A DNA stretch of 64,000 bases from Anthoceros angustus (taxonomy: Eukaryota; Streptophyta; Anthocerotopsida; Anthocerotales; Anthocerotaceae): NCBI GenBank assembly GCA_010909165.1, contig VJWM01000192.1:248001-312000 (forward strand), written 5' to 3'. Below are positions 31,157 through 43,099 of this stretch, one piece after another. The position numbers and the translations under genes are program-made. The notes beneath the pieces were generated by a model. The model was given only the letters and a program-made list of their open reading frames with translations. It had not been told where the DNA came from and searched no databases. Each line of letters starts with the position of its first letter. Position 1 is the first letter of the stretch.

Positions 31157-32698
31157 ATGGCTGTGGGGGCGAGGATGCTGGAAGTTTCCAGCAAGAGACC
31201 AAAGGAGTCTACATTGGGACCCCTAGAAGAGTTGCTGAGTGCCTGTGAGGCATTTGGCCAGGTTGATTTGAAGGCAGCGAGGGAAATGGCAACCTCCCTC
31301 CTGACATGTCAAGAGGAAGTTCGGGCGAACAAGGCCCAGGAGATGGCGGAGAGACGAGCGGGGACCAAATGGCAATTGGAGGCCATGGAGTCTGATGAGA
31401 AGGCAGCCAAGTTGGAGAAGGCTGTGGAGAAACTCCAGCAAGATATTGTGGACCACTGGAGGACAGAGAAGGCCCTGGAGGGGAAGCTGTCCCAAGCGGA
31501 AGAGAGGGCTATCCAAGCCACTGGCCAGCGAGACGCATGGAGGCAAAAGGCGGAGGACCATTTTGCCCAACTAGAGTAGAAGCGACGAAGCAAATCTGAG
31601 GCTCTAGGGCGAGAGAAGCGGGCGACCCAGCAGGTGGAGGCACAAGAGCAAGTGATGGCCACCCAAGCCTCAAGATCCGGGACATGGAAGAAGAATTGCG
31701 AAGAGCCCGGTTGAGTTTGGAGGTGAGACGCACAGAGTTAATCGCCCAAGACCTCCAAGTGCGAGGATTGGAACGCGAGAAGAATGCTTGGCAAGAGGAG
31801 AAGGAGAAGCTGGCCAAGGAAGTGGCGGAGCTGGAACAGAGGAGAGCCCGGGAGGAGGAGCACCACAAAAAGGTGGTGCACAGGTTGCTGGTAGTTAGGA
31901 AGAGACGGTTTCGGGCGGATTATGCCCTTCAATCGAAACTAACCGGCCAACTTAGAGAATCCAGGGAGGAGAACGTCACCCTACATATGAGGGTGGGCGA
32001 ATTGACGACGGCAAGGGACGCCTACAAGGGTAGATGTGAAGATGGAGAATGGCCCACCGAGCTCGACGACCTCCAGATGCAATATCACAGTTTGGGAGAC
32101 CATCTCCATAATAGGATATTGAAGGCCAACAATGAGTTGTTGCGCCTTGCCAAGAGGAGGACTTTAGGTCCTCAGGATTTACGATCGAGAGATGTCAAGC
32201 ATGTGGCACGGGAGGCCTTGACGGATGAGGCCATTAACGATGACATGACTCGAGGAGTCAGAAGAGGCGGCGGAAGGAGAGAAAGCCGCGACGCCAAGGA
32301 GAGAAGATGGCGCAACAAGCAAGGGAGGTGGGCAGCCTACCCTTGCAGGAGGTCAGCCTACCCCGGTAGGTGACCAGCCTACCGCAGTAGGTACCCACCC
32401 TACGCCGGTAGGCAGGCAGCCTACCGTGGTAGGACAAGGACCTATGGGCGTAGGTCCAGAGAAGGCAGCAGGCCATGGAGGCCTGGCTGAGGATGGAAGG
32501 GCCGGGGGATCCAGCAACATGCCCCCTAGGATAGATGATAAGGTGGTTGAGGGAGCAATGCCACCGGAGGAGACCAAAGACGGGGTACGGCCCGTCATGA
32601 CAGGAGAAGGGGTGAGAAATTCCCTCACCCCACAGACAAGTGAGGAACCGGGACCTGGAGAGGAGTCCAGCACGAAAAAGGCCCGGAGGAATCAGTGA
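31157..32698 (+). pseudogene. Coiled-coil gag-like protein of an LTR element, with QPTxVG repeats
   Basis: Starts at ATG 31157 (MAVGARMLEVSSK). Residues 40-140 are Lys/Glu/Gln-rich coiled coil with few hydrophobic breaks. A stop follows at about 31,577. The coil resumes at 31684-32373 (YALQSKLTGQLRESREENV, then HLHNRILKANNELLRL). After a frame change comes a heptapeptide repeat QPTPVGD/QPTAVGT/HPTPVGR/QPTVVGQ, and an acidic/Gly-rich tail to 32698. A relative lies at 49.4-50.55 kb. It resembles gag-type coiled-coil proteins of plant LTR elements; no pol domain was found nearby. One stop and one frameshift make it better preserved than its neighbours. Confidence 0.55.
32333..32458. repeat. Six 21-bp units, each containing a CCTACC-NN-GGTAGG palindrome
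   Basis: Units start at 32333, 32354, 32375, 32396, 32417 and 32438. Units 2-6 contain CCTA(C/T)(C/G)NN(G/A/C)GTAGG palindromes; unit 1 is partial. In the gag-like frame each unit encodes seven residues of the QPTxVGx type. Two further palindromes occur at 32875-32905. Confidence 0.9.
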
Positions 32699-34600
32699 GG
32701 AGGACATCATTGGTCAGCGAATGGGGAGGAAGGATCTTTCAAAAATGCTCTATGATAGGTATGGACAAATCAAACAACAGGCGAAAGAGCAACGAAGATC
32801 TTGACCCAGGAAGCCTTCTCCGAGACGAATCAAAGAGGAGAACAGCATCGAAGGATCCGGAAGGGACCAACCTACCATGGTAGGTGGTCAACCTACCCCG
32901 GTAGGCTGCCCTTTGAAGGAGCGCGGCCAGGTAGCAGAGGCTGGAAGATGAGCCATTTGAGTGCGCGGAAGGGGCACGATTACCTGGATGGCGAGAGGAA
33001 TCGGGGCACCACTCGGTAGAGCAGGAAGAAGGGTCAGAGCGGTACTTGCTCCACAAGCGAGGAAGAAGTGTTGGTGGGGGGTTCCCGGGACCCCCGGAAC
33101 CCTCAGCCCTGTAGCGGCCACACTTATCCCACTGTCGGTTCGTACAGTAGGTTTTGTTCCCACGAAGGAGTGGGGAGCCTTCCCCCCGGATGGAGGGTGC
33201 GCCCTCCGACCTCTCGACTCTCTTGACCTCCCGCATGCACGCCTCGACTAAGCGCCTCTCATGCGCCTGGGGTGACCCACCTAGGTAAGTCACACTACCC
33301 TACCGCGATGATTCCGGCGCGGACTCGTCGAGAGGCAGCCCAATTTGCAGCAACCATGGGGACCCCCAAATCACCGTCTGAGGCAATCCTCCCACCAGTA
33401 TAAATCCTACCTCTAAGACCCTTCTCCAGACAAATTTGGGGCCGCCCCCTCAAGCTTTTGTCACAGCCCTTGAAATTTCACCTTCCCCTCTCTTTTCTAG
33501 ATTGCTTCCACACTTTTCTTCCTCCTCTCTTCTCTTTTTGTCTTTTTCTCTTTTCTCTCTTGCTCCTTCCTTCTCCTCTCTTGCTCCTTCCTTCTCTTCT
33601 CTTGCTCCCTATCCTCTCTAGCTCCTCTCTCGTCCTCTCTCGCTCTCTCTTCTCTCTTTTCTCTCTTTTCTCTCTTTTCTCCTCTCTTCTCCTCTCTTCT
33701 CCTCTCTTCTTTAATCTACCTCTTCCACTCTTCCTAGCTAACTATCAGCCACAGGCGCCCTCCGCCTCCCAAAGAACTCGAGATCATAGGCGGTGCCCTC
33801 ACGGTCCCTAGGCCGAGACATTTTGGCTTAGCGGCGTCCGCGTCTTGGAATTTGCTAGGGTCTTCCTTCACCGATGCAGACCGCGTCCCTTCTTCCATGA
33901 CGATGGCGGCTCCACCACCGTGGTGGCTGCCATGACGGTGGTGGCTCCACCACCGTGGTGGCTGCTTCCCCAGCAGTGTGTTTAACTGCGGTGGTATTGC
34001 TCTACCCTTCTTGATTTGCCTCTCCCTTGACCACAGCCTAGCCTCACTCTCTCCGCTTATACCTCTCCGCTAGCTTCGAACTTCTCCGGAGGTGCAGTCT
34101 CCACTTCTTCACAGGCCCCTGTTCTTTGAATGAAGGATCCCCACCTTATATAGACAATTTTTATTCCTAAAATCCCAAGGTCCAAGGACCTTCTAGCACA
34201 CTGATATTCCCAGTTCGAGGCCCAAGGACTAATTATTTGTAAAAGTAATATTGTCATGGGCCAAGGACCATTTTAGTATAAAAGGCCTTGCCTCGGACAT
34301 TTCCTAAGCACTCCATCACACAAAACATAAGAAAAACAAAAAAACATTCAAACCAATAGTCGGGGAGGTTAGTGTACATGTGGTCTTCCATACTCCCTTC
34401 TCATTTGTTGGCGTCCTCAACTTATTGATAATACTTTTCAACTCGCCAACCAACTCGGTTGGCAAAGCGACCATTCAAATCTGCGGTGGATGGAACCATT
34501 GTGGAAAACCTCCGGGACCACGAGCGGACCCATCCACACCTTTCGGTCGTCACCCATAACCGTTTGTTACCGTCCGGTCCCATTCGATATAACTTGGTCT
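32699..34600. other. 3' part of the coiled-coil element and unassigned LTR-like sequence
   Basis: Contains a GC-rich stretch to 33,300, a TATA-like CAGTATAAATCC at about 33,397, then a long CT-rich low-complexity tract (33,480-33,720). At 33,896-33,967 a CCACCACCGTGGTGG near-palindrome unit is duplicated. A second TATA-like AGTATAAAAGG is at about 34,276, preceded by repeated CCAAGGAC motifs (34,170-34,270). The TATA boxes suggest two LTR promoters (inference). No coding remnant recognised. Confidence 0.4.
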
Positions 34601-34606
34601 TGTGTC

Positions 34607-35990
34607 TTACGGTCGCGAGTAATGAATGACGATTCTGTACCTTAGAGGTTTTGAGGAATTTGGCGGTGAGATACTCACAAATTTCCGATCGTCGATTTGT
34701 GAAGCTCTTTCTCCCTTCTCATTCGAGGCCATCGTCTCCCTTCCCCTCTTGAATTGGGTGGCCCTCTCGCCCTCCACATACGTGTTGTTCCACTTTCTTG
34801 GCTGCCGCCTCAGCCTCCCTCCTTGCTTGCTCCGCATCTTTTTTGCATACAACGCCTCTTGTTTCGCCCTCGCCAGCTCTTTGTTCCCCCGCACGCGGCT
34901 CTTCTTCCCTTCCACTTCACCCCTTGATTTCTTCTTTTTCCTCCCGGCGCGCTCCCCATCTGACAAATCTTCCTCCAAGCTGTCACTCGTTTCTTCCTCC
35001 ATGGAATCCTCTGGGGAATCTTCTGAGGAGCTTTCCTCTCCTGAGGAACTTTCTCCCGAGGACGATGAGGAATCCCTTTCTTTTCCCGTTTTGGACTTCT
35101 TCCTTCTTAGCCTTCTTCATCTCCTGCGAGTTAGATTCCTCGTAATTTAGCGCCGCCTTGATAGCCTTGCCCAAATTCTTCTCCTTGCCACCTTCGTGTC
35201 TCCCCATCTTAGAACCCGGGCCTTTAGCGAACCACCGTATTGCAGCTCGAATGAGGACCACTACGATCACGTAATGAAACCTCTCAACATCGCTTGCAAG
35301 GTTTCCTTCCTCTCTCTTTGTAACCTCTCAAGCTTGGACAACACGTAGCCCTCCATGTCAATCCCCTAAACCTCTCACGAAGGCATTCTTCAATTCTTCA
35401 AAGGTGGTTGGGGTGTGGGTACTACGCGTCTGTACCACTTTCTTTGGACCGCCCGAAGAACTCCATAGAGCAATTTGAATCGTGCATCACCCGATTCTGG
35501 TTTGCAAATGTCAGCTCAAACGCTCAACAAATTCATCGGGATCCTCATACCCTTTCCTCTCCATACAGCAGGTAAGGTTGCTTGGTGGTGACCACCACCG
35601 GCGCAGTGGTGGACATGGTTTTGTCGTGGGCGATTCGGTAGTGGTTGATTGACCGTCCATCGCGAGTTGATTGGGCAGATGCGCACACCTGGAAGAGGTC
35701 GGAGACAAGTTTGGACCAAGGTTTCGGCCGTGGTACCTCGTCCAAGACCGAGATTGGGGATCTTGCTCCAACAAGATCGGACCCCGAATCCCGGTCGATT
35801 CCTTACTCCCTTCCTTCCAGCAAGTCGTCCTCCAATTGGGTCCTCCTCAACTCCCGATCCAGCAACCCTTTTCAACCTTTCCCCTTTGCTTGGCTGTCGC
35901 CGGCAGGCTTCTCTTCCACTTGACTCAGATCCTCAGACTCAACTCGTGGCATCCATCTACCAAACTAGATACACTCCAAACTAGACACCT
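34607..35990 (-). pseudogene. gag remnants of a minus-strand Tat/Athila-like element
   Basis: Minus-strand open stretches at 35516-35875, 34983-35270 and 34607-35002. The first includes QPYLLYGEE and, in another frame, DPDEFVERL, followed by ELTFANQNR, typical of a gag N-terminal domain. The others are very Lys/Glu/Arg-rich (nucleic-acid binding). Position directly downstream of the tRNA-Asp primer site at 36034-36050 supports gag. Several stops and frameshifts. Confidence 0.6.
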
Positions 35991-36033
35991 AAGCTATGGT
36001 TAGTCTTTCCTATAATCTGACAGCAGTTTCATT

Positions 36034-36050
36034 CCCCGGCAACGGCGCCA
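36034..36050 (-). other. Primer-binding site complementary to tRNA-Asp
   Basis: On the minus strand the 17 bases read TGGCGCCGTTGCCGGGG, complementary to the 3' end of plant tRNA-Asp. This is the classic primer site of Tat/Athila-type Ty3/gypsy elements. Three bases separate it from the presumed LTR end TGTGG (from about 36054, minus-strand element, so the 5' LTR lies to the right). Confidence 0.85.
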
Positions 36051-36053
36051 AAA

Positions 36054-37990
36054 TGTGGAATGGGGTTTTTGCATCCGAAGGCAAAGAGGCCACATTTACC
36101 CTCTATGTCGTTATAGTCCTAGGATTCGATCCCAAGGGAATGGTTTTGTGTCAAGATGTTCTAAACTATGGATTCTAGTCCTCCTACAATCGGTTCCTAC
36201 CATAATCAACTACGTGTCGAGCCCACGACCATGGTAAGTTCGACCACGCGTGGTGGGTTCGGCCCGCCGTGGTGGTGTGTGGATTCCGCCACCGCCGTGG
36301 TGGATTCCCCGCCGTGGATTCCGCCATTCGCCGTGGTGGGGACCTGGCGCAGCCCGGTGGGACCCACCCGGCCGCGCCGTCGCGATCGACTATTTGGCGC
36401 CGGTTCCCTGCCGCGCGTTAAGGGTTATGGTCCTATGCACACAGATTCACATGTACACCAAGTCACACTCATGTGGATTCACACCCAGAGCTCACTGGTG
36501 GATGTACACCATGGCCACGCACGTCGCGGCACCTCACTCCGTCGCGAATTTCCTCTGACCCCACAATTTATTCCCAACCTTCCTCAGCGTTCCGCATTTT
36601 CCAGACTCTCGCGCTCACCACTTCCTAGACTCCTCTTCACACAACGACTCACTCACCCCTTTCTTCGGGACCTCATACACCACGCGCACAAGATGTTCCC
36701 ACAGATCCTCCTCTCTCAGACCTCTCTTGGGCCACAGACCCCTCATGCAGACCTCTCTTGGGCCACAGACCCCTCCTTGGGCCACAGACCCCTCCTCAGG
36801 CCACAGACCTCTCTTGGGCCACACAGACCCCTCCTTGGGCCACACAGACTCGGGCCACAGACCCCTCCTTGGGATTAGACAAGTTAGGGTTGGGAAAGGA
36901 AAAAAAAACAGTGGTCGGCTCACAGGCGATTCGCGATCTCACCCGGTCCCCCGGAATTTCCCTCTCGGCATGCATTGAGCACCCTTCACCACTAGTCACC
37001 CAGACGCGGAGCTTGGTCACTCGGCTCTCGACCATCCAGGATCTCCCGGCCCTCTTGTGACGAGAGGACAGCACGAATCAGCCCATCATCGATCGGATGT
37101 CTCCAACCAACCACGCACAAATTCGACACGGGAGCTCACACAGTATGCATTAAGAGACACTCAAGGGTCTCTTATACATCGGCCGCGCCGCTCACTTTCC
37201 GGTGTCTAAAGATGGCTAACCTACCTCCGGTGTTTAAAGATGGCTAACTTACCACAAGCGCCTACCAATTCGGTGTATCTACAAATTCACAAGCTTCCTA
37301 GCACCTTATCCTCTAATCCAAGTGAAAGCCTCGACCTATGATGCGCTCCCTCTAAAATCAGCGCCTCACTGTGGCCGCCTAGCCCTACGGCCCATGGGTG
37401 TTCCCTCGCTCTCCTACCACGCCTCACGAAGATCCTCCCTTAATATCTCCACCTCACTCCACTTCTCAGGGTCCCTTCACTCCTCCTAGGCGCCGTCAAA
37501 TCTCGCCCCTGCGCGTTTCCTCGCTCCTCATCGGGCAGCCGTGCGTTCCCGTCCATGCTCTAGCCTCACTTGCTCATTTCCTCGAGCACAACTTTGAAGG
37601 TATGCGGCTCCTGTGGACAATCCTGGTTGCTTCACTGCTGAGGGTTGCATCCTCTCTGGGCGCCCACGGTGGCTTCCCACCTTGCCCAGCCTGCTTCCTC
37701 TCCGCTCGAAACGCTACCCAACTACCCTCCACAAAGAAAGGTTTGGGCCCCGCCCTTACCTGTCACGCACCTCAAGACCCTACGGACACCATGCACCCTC
37801 ACACGGTCGGCACGCTTGCGCTTGTAGCAAACAAGCACACCTGGTCGGAGAGCAAGGCATGACATTTTATTATGGGAGCTCCTCCCCTCTTATAGGAGCT
37901 CCCCAAACCCTAGCATTAATTAAGTCTGGTGGGGTAGGTGGGGTTGCTTACGGTTTTAAGTAGGTGGCCTCTTAACCTACCTTAACAACC
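36054..37990 (-). repeat. Presumed 5' LTR of the minus-strand Tat/Athila-like element (right end unknown)
   Basis: Begins at the PBS side with TGTGGAATGGGG. No second LTR copy was found, so the extent is a guess. It contains CCACC/GGTGG palindromes at 36,228-36,330 and a direct repeat of about 20 bp, consensus GGGCCACAGACCCCTCCTT, at 36,719-36,875. No gene. Confidence 0.35.
36719..36875. repeat. About 20-bp tandem repeat, unit GGGCCACAGACCCCTCCTT
   Basis: About eight imperfect copies; some units have CACACAGAC or TCTCTT variants. Frames through it are open in several registers but are repeat-driven. Confidence 0.85.
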
Positions 37991-40263
37991 TAACTCTAAC
38001 CCATTCCTCCTCTTCTTCTTGGGGGTGTTCCCGTCCGGATCTCTTCACTCGTCGTCTTGTGACGGGGCCTCACACTGTCTCGGCGATCTTGGCTGATGAA
38101 GTGGGCACGCCCCTCTTGCGGGCGCTCTTGTAGAGCCTTGGCCTCTGTAGCATCTGTGCCGCCAATTACCTCAGGCGGTTGGGTGTTGGTGCAACTCATC
38201 TGCCGCGGACACCCCACCAACTCTACCGGCTGCTGGAAATCTCTTCCTCTTCCATTGGCTCCTCCCACATTGAGCCTTGCATCCATTTCACTCTCAAGTC
38301 ACGAATCTCCAGGAGGGTGCAATTCTTCAAAATCTCCCTCATCGACCCAACAACTTCCTTGTCAACAAGGCGCATCTCCTTGGCAAACTTGTTGACCCTA
38401 GCATGTAAGTGGACTGCATCTCACGGCCCTTCAAACAAATCTCATCAAATTCCTCGGGCCACTCTCCACGAGGCTAACCTGCAAGCATCCCTCTCAGCGT
38501 CACCTCACTCAAGCAGGCTGGTGACATTGTAAGCCATGCCATGCATAAAACGCGTTGCTTCGATGACTCCTCACGCTCCTCGCTCCATCACATCCTTCCT
38601 CGCTCCTTGAGCTTGGCCTCGATCCTTCATTCTTGGCTTGGCGGCCTCGGCCTCGCTTGGGCAGTCTTCAACTCCCCATTCTCCTTCTCTGAAGAAGTTC
38701 TTCTTGCCACTCCTTCCCACATCGGGAGTCTCCTCAATCTTACGGTTGAGGTAGCCACTTCCTTCATTAGCTCCCTACTTTCTTGTCTCGGCCTCTGTTC
38801 TTCAATCTTCTTTGAGCCCCAACCTTCTCTCCGGGTCAACTAGGCGCCTTTGCCGCCATCTCCTTGATAGCCTTGCTATCCTTCTCCCCACAGTGAGGGC
38901 AATCGCTTGGCTGTCACGGCGGCTCTCACCTCAACTCCTCTACTTCACCTGAGCTTGCTTCACTAATGGAGTGTCAATTAGGGCGGATGGTCGATCCTTC
39001 AAAGCCTTTGTCTTCTCATTCCCCTCACACTCGCCTTTCTCTTGGTGGCGGTCTCTCCCCTGGCATCGATGTTGGGTGGAACTCCATTTCGGTCATCTCA
39101 CAGGGTGGGTTAGTTCCACCACCACCGCTCCATGGGGTTGCCTCAGCACACATGGTGGCTTGCCACCTCTTCCTCTTGTGCCCTTGTCTCCCCACAGGGC
39201 AGGCACCTCTTCTTCCTTGGCGTCGGGCCAGGTGGTCTCATCATCCAAGATCACCACACGAGGTGAAGCACTCCTTGCTCCACCTTGGGTTCCTCCTCAC
39301 CTTCTTCACCTTCTTAGGAGAGGGACCCAAATCCCTCGGAGGGACCACTTCAAGCGGTGGTAAGACTCCTCCTCTTCTTGGATAACCCATGTGCCCCCCC
39401 AAGCTGCACAAGTACTCAAATGGTATGCCTCGCCCCTCATTGTCCACAATGTTTGGCCTCTGACTTGTCTCGGTGATGCTCATAGGCCGTCGACATGGTT
39501 GTCCCCAGTCGGTGAGCTCCTTGCTTACTTCCACATGAAATGAAAGAATGCCTTGCTGAGTAGGTGGTTGACGACAGTCCCCAAAACTATCCTTGTAAAA
39601 GCTTCCACTTGAGGTCAACAATCTTATCATCCTCCAGCCATTCAGCGTCTTGGCGTCTATCCCTCGATGAGCATCTTTGAGAGCTTCCTCGGGAAGGTCG
39701 ACCACCTGCTCTTTCCATCTTCATTCCTCTCGTGGGAGCCACACCATCACTCTTCTCTCGGCCTCCCATACCTTCGAATGTCTTTGGGCGGTCCATCCCT
39801 TGGATCATCACGTTCCTCTCCTCCAGTCTCTGTTTCTCCCTCCGTCGATTCATTGCGCTGTAGACTCAACCAATTCCACATTAGAATAGGCCCAATGCCT
39901 ATCGTAAACCCAGGCTGCACATTTTGACAGCCCTTCGAAAATCCCATAAGTCTCTGGAGGAGACTTGCAGCTATAAAATCCTGGCCCCTCCTTCTCGGCT
40001 CGGGCTTCTCCTTCACCGCTTTCTCTTTCTTCTTCTCCTTGGGCAGCGCTCACTCCTCCTTGCTCTTTGGATGTCTTGCGCCTCCTCCAAGGTAGTTCTT
40101 CATCTCCTCAATCCCTCACTATGCTCTGATCGCCTCCGTTTCCAGGAACCGGTGAAGGGAGAACACGGTGAATGGCCCTTTCAATATGGCGGAGGCCATC
40201 ATGGACCAAAAATTCATGATAACATTTGGACAACTTCTCAGGGACAATCCGAGGTACATGCCA
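37991..40263 (-). pseudogene. Scattered coiled-coil gag-like remnants, minus strand
   Basis: Minus-strand open stretches (37996-38286, 38627-38839, 39241-39705, 39587-39853, 39747-40016) are rich in Arg, Glu, Lys and Gln. Around 38,290-38,400 they give NKFAKEMRLVDKEVVGSMRE and LLEIRDLRVKWMQ, a clear coiled coil. No polymerase motif. It is probably the body of another gag-type element, possibly the one primed at 36.05 kb or a separate insertion. Confidence 0.4.
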
Positions 40264-40441
40264 TGTGAACTTTCCTAAAGTGCGGACAAAAGCGGAAGCA
40301 TATATTAGAAAGATAAAAAGTACATAGGTTAGGGGCCCCTTAGGAGCCGTGCACTTCGTGGGGTGCGATTGTTAAACAACGAGCCGGGGTTAGCCTAACT
40401 CGCGACTATTAGCTAGGGTTATGTAACCCATCGGTCTTACT
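40264..40441 (-). repeat. 3' LTR of the minus-strand copia element
   Basis: About 178 bp, matching 45904-46060 plus 46328-46363. It lacks the SINE-like insertion and so shows the empty site at about 40401-40408. A purine-rich tract AAGAGGGAGTAAGA on the minus strand just inside (about 40435-40449) is the likely polypurine tract. Confidence 0.8.
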
Positions 40442-40444
40442 CCC

Positions 40445-41110
40445 TCTTAAAGTAACGTAACTTTGAGCTACAACTCCTCTGCTCGAAACATCTTACGGTC
40501 TTCAAGTGTTGGGAAGGTAGGGGCGGTCGATTAGCCCCATGCTGCATATCTTTGTAATCTGGGCCTTGGGGCGGGGTCCTTTGTCGGGGACATCGCAAGT
40601 TGTCCTCGGTGGGCACGTAGCTAGCTAGCACCACCTTGCGTTCAACCACATCTCGGATATAGTGGTGCTGAATCTCTATGTGCTTCGTCCTAGCGTGGAA
40701 CTTGGGGCTTGAGATCAGGGCCAGGGCCGACATATTGTCACAATAGAGTGATGTCGGCTGGTCTTGTCTCTGGCTAGTGTCGGCTAGGAAAGCCCTCTCC
40801 CACTCAGCTTCCTTGGAGGCATCGGTGAGTGACTTGTACTCGGCCTCATGTGGAAGAGTGCTATAAGTGCTTCTTACAACTCAATTCCAGTGAGGATAGC
40901 AGAAAACAATGAGCACTTAAGCTCTTCCTCAGAGTCGGTCGGATGCCCGGTCGGTGTCAAGCCGAGGAGGAGCTTGCCAGTTCCTCACTCTGGTACATTA
41001 GCCGTATGTCGGTGCCCTTCAAATAGCGAAACACTCTCTTGCTGCGGCCCAATCGCCTTGCGGTGTCTCTAGGAATTGAGATCTTGTGGAAGCGGAGTAA
41101 TGGATGTCGG
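40445..41110 (-). pseudogene. Copia RNase H remnant
   Basis: Minus strand 40437-40733 gives SPKFHARTKHIEIQHHYIRD and VVLASYVPTEDN. The TKHIEI..HYIRD block is the conserved C-terminal signature of copia RNase H. The N-terminal part (ALLAYVNALYADTDWAG-like sequence) is not readable. Confidence 0.8.
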
Positions 41111-41199
41111 GCCTTGTCCAACCACTAACGAAGGCTTCCTACGACATGGCGATGAGGGAATCCCATGCATTTCCTTGGCCTCTTCTTGATGAGGCCTTT

Positions 41200-41780
41200 G
41201 CTCGGATGAGTTTAGTGCCCACAACGCCAGGGTGATGGATGGCGGGCTTGGCCAGCTCCCCAATGTCCTTCATCTCAAAGCATTAATGGCCCGGAGAGGA
41301 TGGTGGAGTCCACATGCAAGGCAAGGATGACAAAGTGAGAGGGCCTCAGTCCAGTATGGCCTGCGTTGCCGTCGGTGCACTCATAGGCGAAGGAAATCTT
41401 GGCGGTAGATGTACATAGTAATATACCACACTCGCCCGCTCTGTTTGAGGCCATATATGCACTTCCTTGGAGCACTTTGTTGGGAAACTCCTTGCCGACG
41501 TAGCCCTCGATCCATGTAGAGTTCCTCGTCCAAGATGTGAGGTAGGTCTTGGCGTCCATTTGGTGGAGCTCGGATCCGGTTCGGCCGAACAAGCAAAATC
41601 CGTATGGATTGCGCGTACCAGGGAGAAGGTCTCTTGATAGTCCGGGGCCTTCAACAGGAGAATCCACGAGCCACCAGTAGGGCCTTAAAAGCGAGCCACA
41701 TCCTTGGGCGTTGAGCTTGAGCTTGAAGGTCCACTTGCGAGATGGGCTTCCTTCCGAGGCGGGTCGACAAGTTCCCAAGT
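41200..41780 (-). pseudogene. Copia reverse transcriptase remnant
   Basis: The minus-strand frame 41275-41778 and its neighbours give WTFKLKLNAQG, DYQETFSLVRAI, ELHQMDAKT, EEGYVGKEFPNKV-type sequence, KCIYGLKQSGRVWY and FVILALHVDSTIL. The catalytic YVDD is changed to HVDS, so it is inactive even apart from the frameshifts. Confidence 0.85.
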
Positions 41781-42149
41781 TTTGTTAAGCAAACTCGGTA
41801 CTCATCCTCCACTTGCGATCATGTGCGAGGACTCGGGTCCTGCAAAGGGCTTGGGAAAGAGTGGTGGGTTCCTCTGGAAGAGCCGGAGATAAGGGCCGGA
41901 TGAGAGTGAGGCTGTCACAGTCAATGGATTGGTAGGCGGCTGCCTTGCTGAGATGCTCGGTGCTGAGTGCGGCGAGGCCGAGGATTAGGAGGCATAGGCT
42001 CATCGTCGGCCAACACGGGCTCGCGGGCTCTCCCTCCACGGCGGGGGCGGATCTGGCGGTCGTCGGCATCATCAACAGTGAGCAATGGGATAGGTACCAT
42101 TGTGGTCTTGGGAGGTATCTTGGCGATAGGCTCGTTGTCCTCGGGGGCA

Positions 42150-42760
42150 GGCCGTCGTCCAGGTTCTCAAGTGGCACAGGTCACCGTCTTGATGGGGTAT
42201 CGCCCCAGTCGGTGTCGCTGCCGTGGGGCGACCGACGCACATCTCCCTCTGAGGCCTGGGCGGCTCGAGAAGGTGGCGGTCTGCGCCAAGGTGATGTCGT
42301 CGTCTCGGTCGAGCTTATAGGCCTTGGAGCTCTCGGCAGTAGCCACGAAGATAAGCTTCTTTGCCAACTCGTCGCTTTGGGCGGGGATGTGAGCAAAGGT
42401 GGCGAATACCGTGGGTCTTTGAATCTTGGGCTTGCGCCGCCAATATACCTCATAGGGGGTACGGCCAAGGCCGAGCTTGTGATGCTCGGTTGAATATAGG
42501 TGGCCACACAATCGCCTCCTTGAAGCCTTGTGGAAGTCGGACCATAGCAGCATGCTCCACGTGGGCGGGGGCGTCGATTCTTGCGCTCCGCTACTCCGTT
42601 CTGCTGTGGAGTATAGGGTACCGTGAGTTGTCTCTGAATTCCTCGCTCCAGGAGGAAGGCATCAAACTCATGGTTCACAAACTACTGTGCGTTATCGCTC
42701 GCGTCTTGACTTGTCGATCTGGCGTTCGTGGAAACTCACTTGAAGTATGTGAGCGTCTCA
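42150..42760 (-). pseudogene. Copia integrase remnant
   Basis: Minus-strand frames give MNHEFDAFLLERGIQRQLTV and PYTPQQNGVAERKNR (the integrase block around the catalytic Glu), then GRTPYEVYWRRKPKI and FATFAHIPAQ, and a Lys-rich end. The zinc-binding N-terminus could not be read. Confidence 0.85.
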
Positions 42761-43099
42761 CTCTTGATGCATTGGAAGATCAAGAATATCTGGAAGTCGT
42801 CGTGAGGGTGAGATAGTATATAGCACCGCTAAAGGGAGGTATGGATCTTCCGGATATGTCGAGGCTAAGGCATCTCGGCCCGATCGCCCTCTTGGAAGGA
42901 GAGACTCATGCTTGGCGATGACGATTCACGGTGAGGTGTTGGAAACATCTAAGGAGTGGCTCTTGGTAAAGGCCTGTGAGGACATGGAGATGAGCTTGTG
43001 CTTGTTGATATGGCCATGCCGCAGGCAGCGGTCTTGGTGATTGTCAAATGACGTAAGCAAGAGGTCCTTGTTTGCTACTCAGAATAAGTCTATACCATC

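Noticed and set aside
32333-32458. Palindromic 21-bp repeat array as a CRISPR-like array
   Set aside because: Direct tandem units without unique spacers, in a eukaryotic transposon, and in frame with a protein repeat.
33480-33720. CT-rich tract as a coding region (frames of 61-117 codons)
   Set aside because: Ser/Leu/Phe/Pro low complexity from a pyrimidine tract, with no conserved residues.
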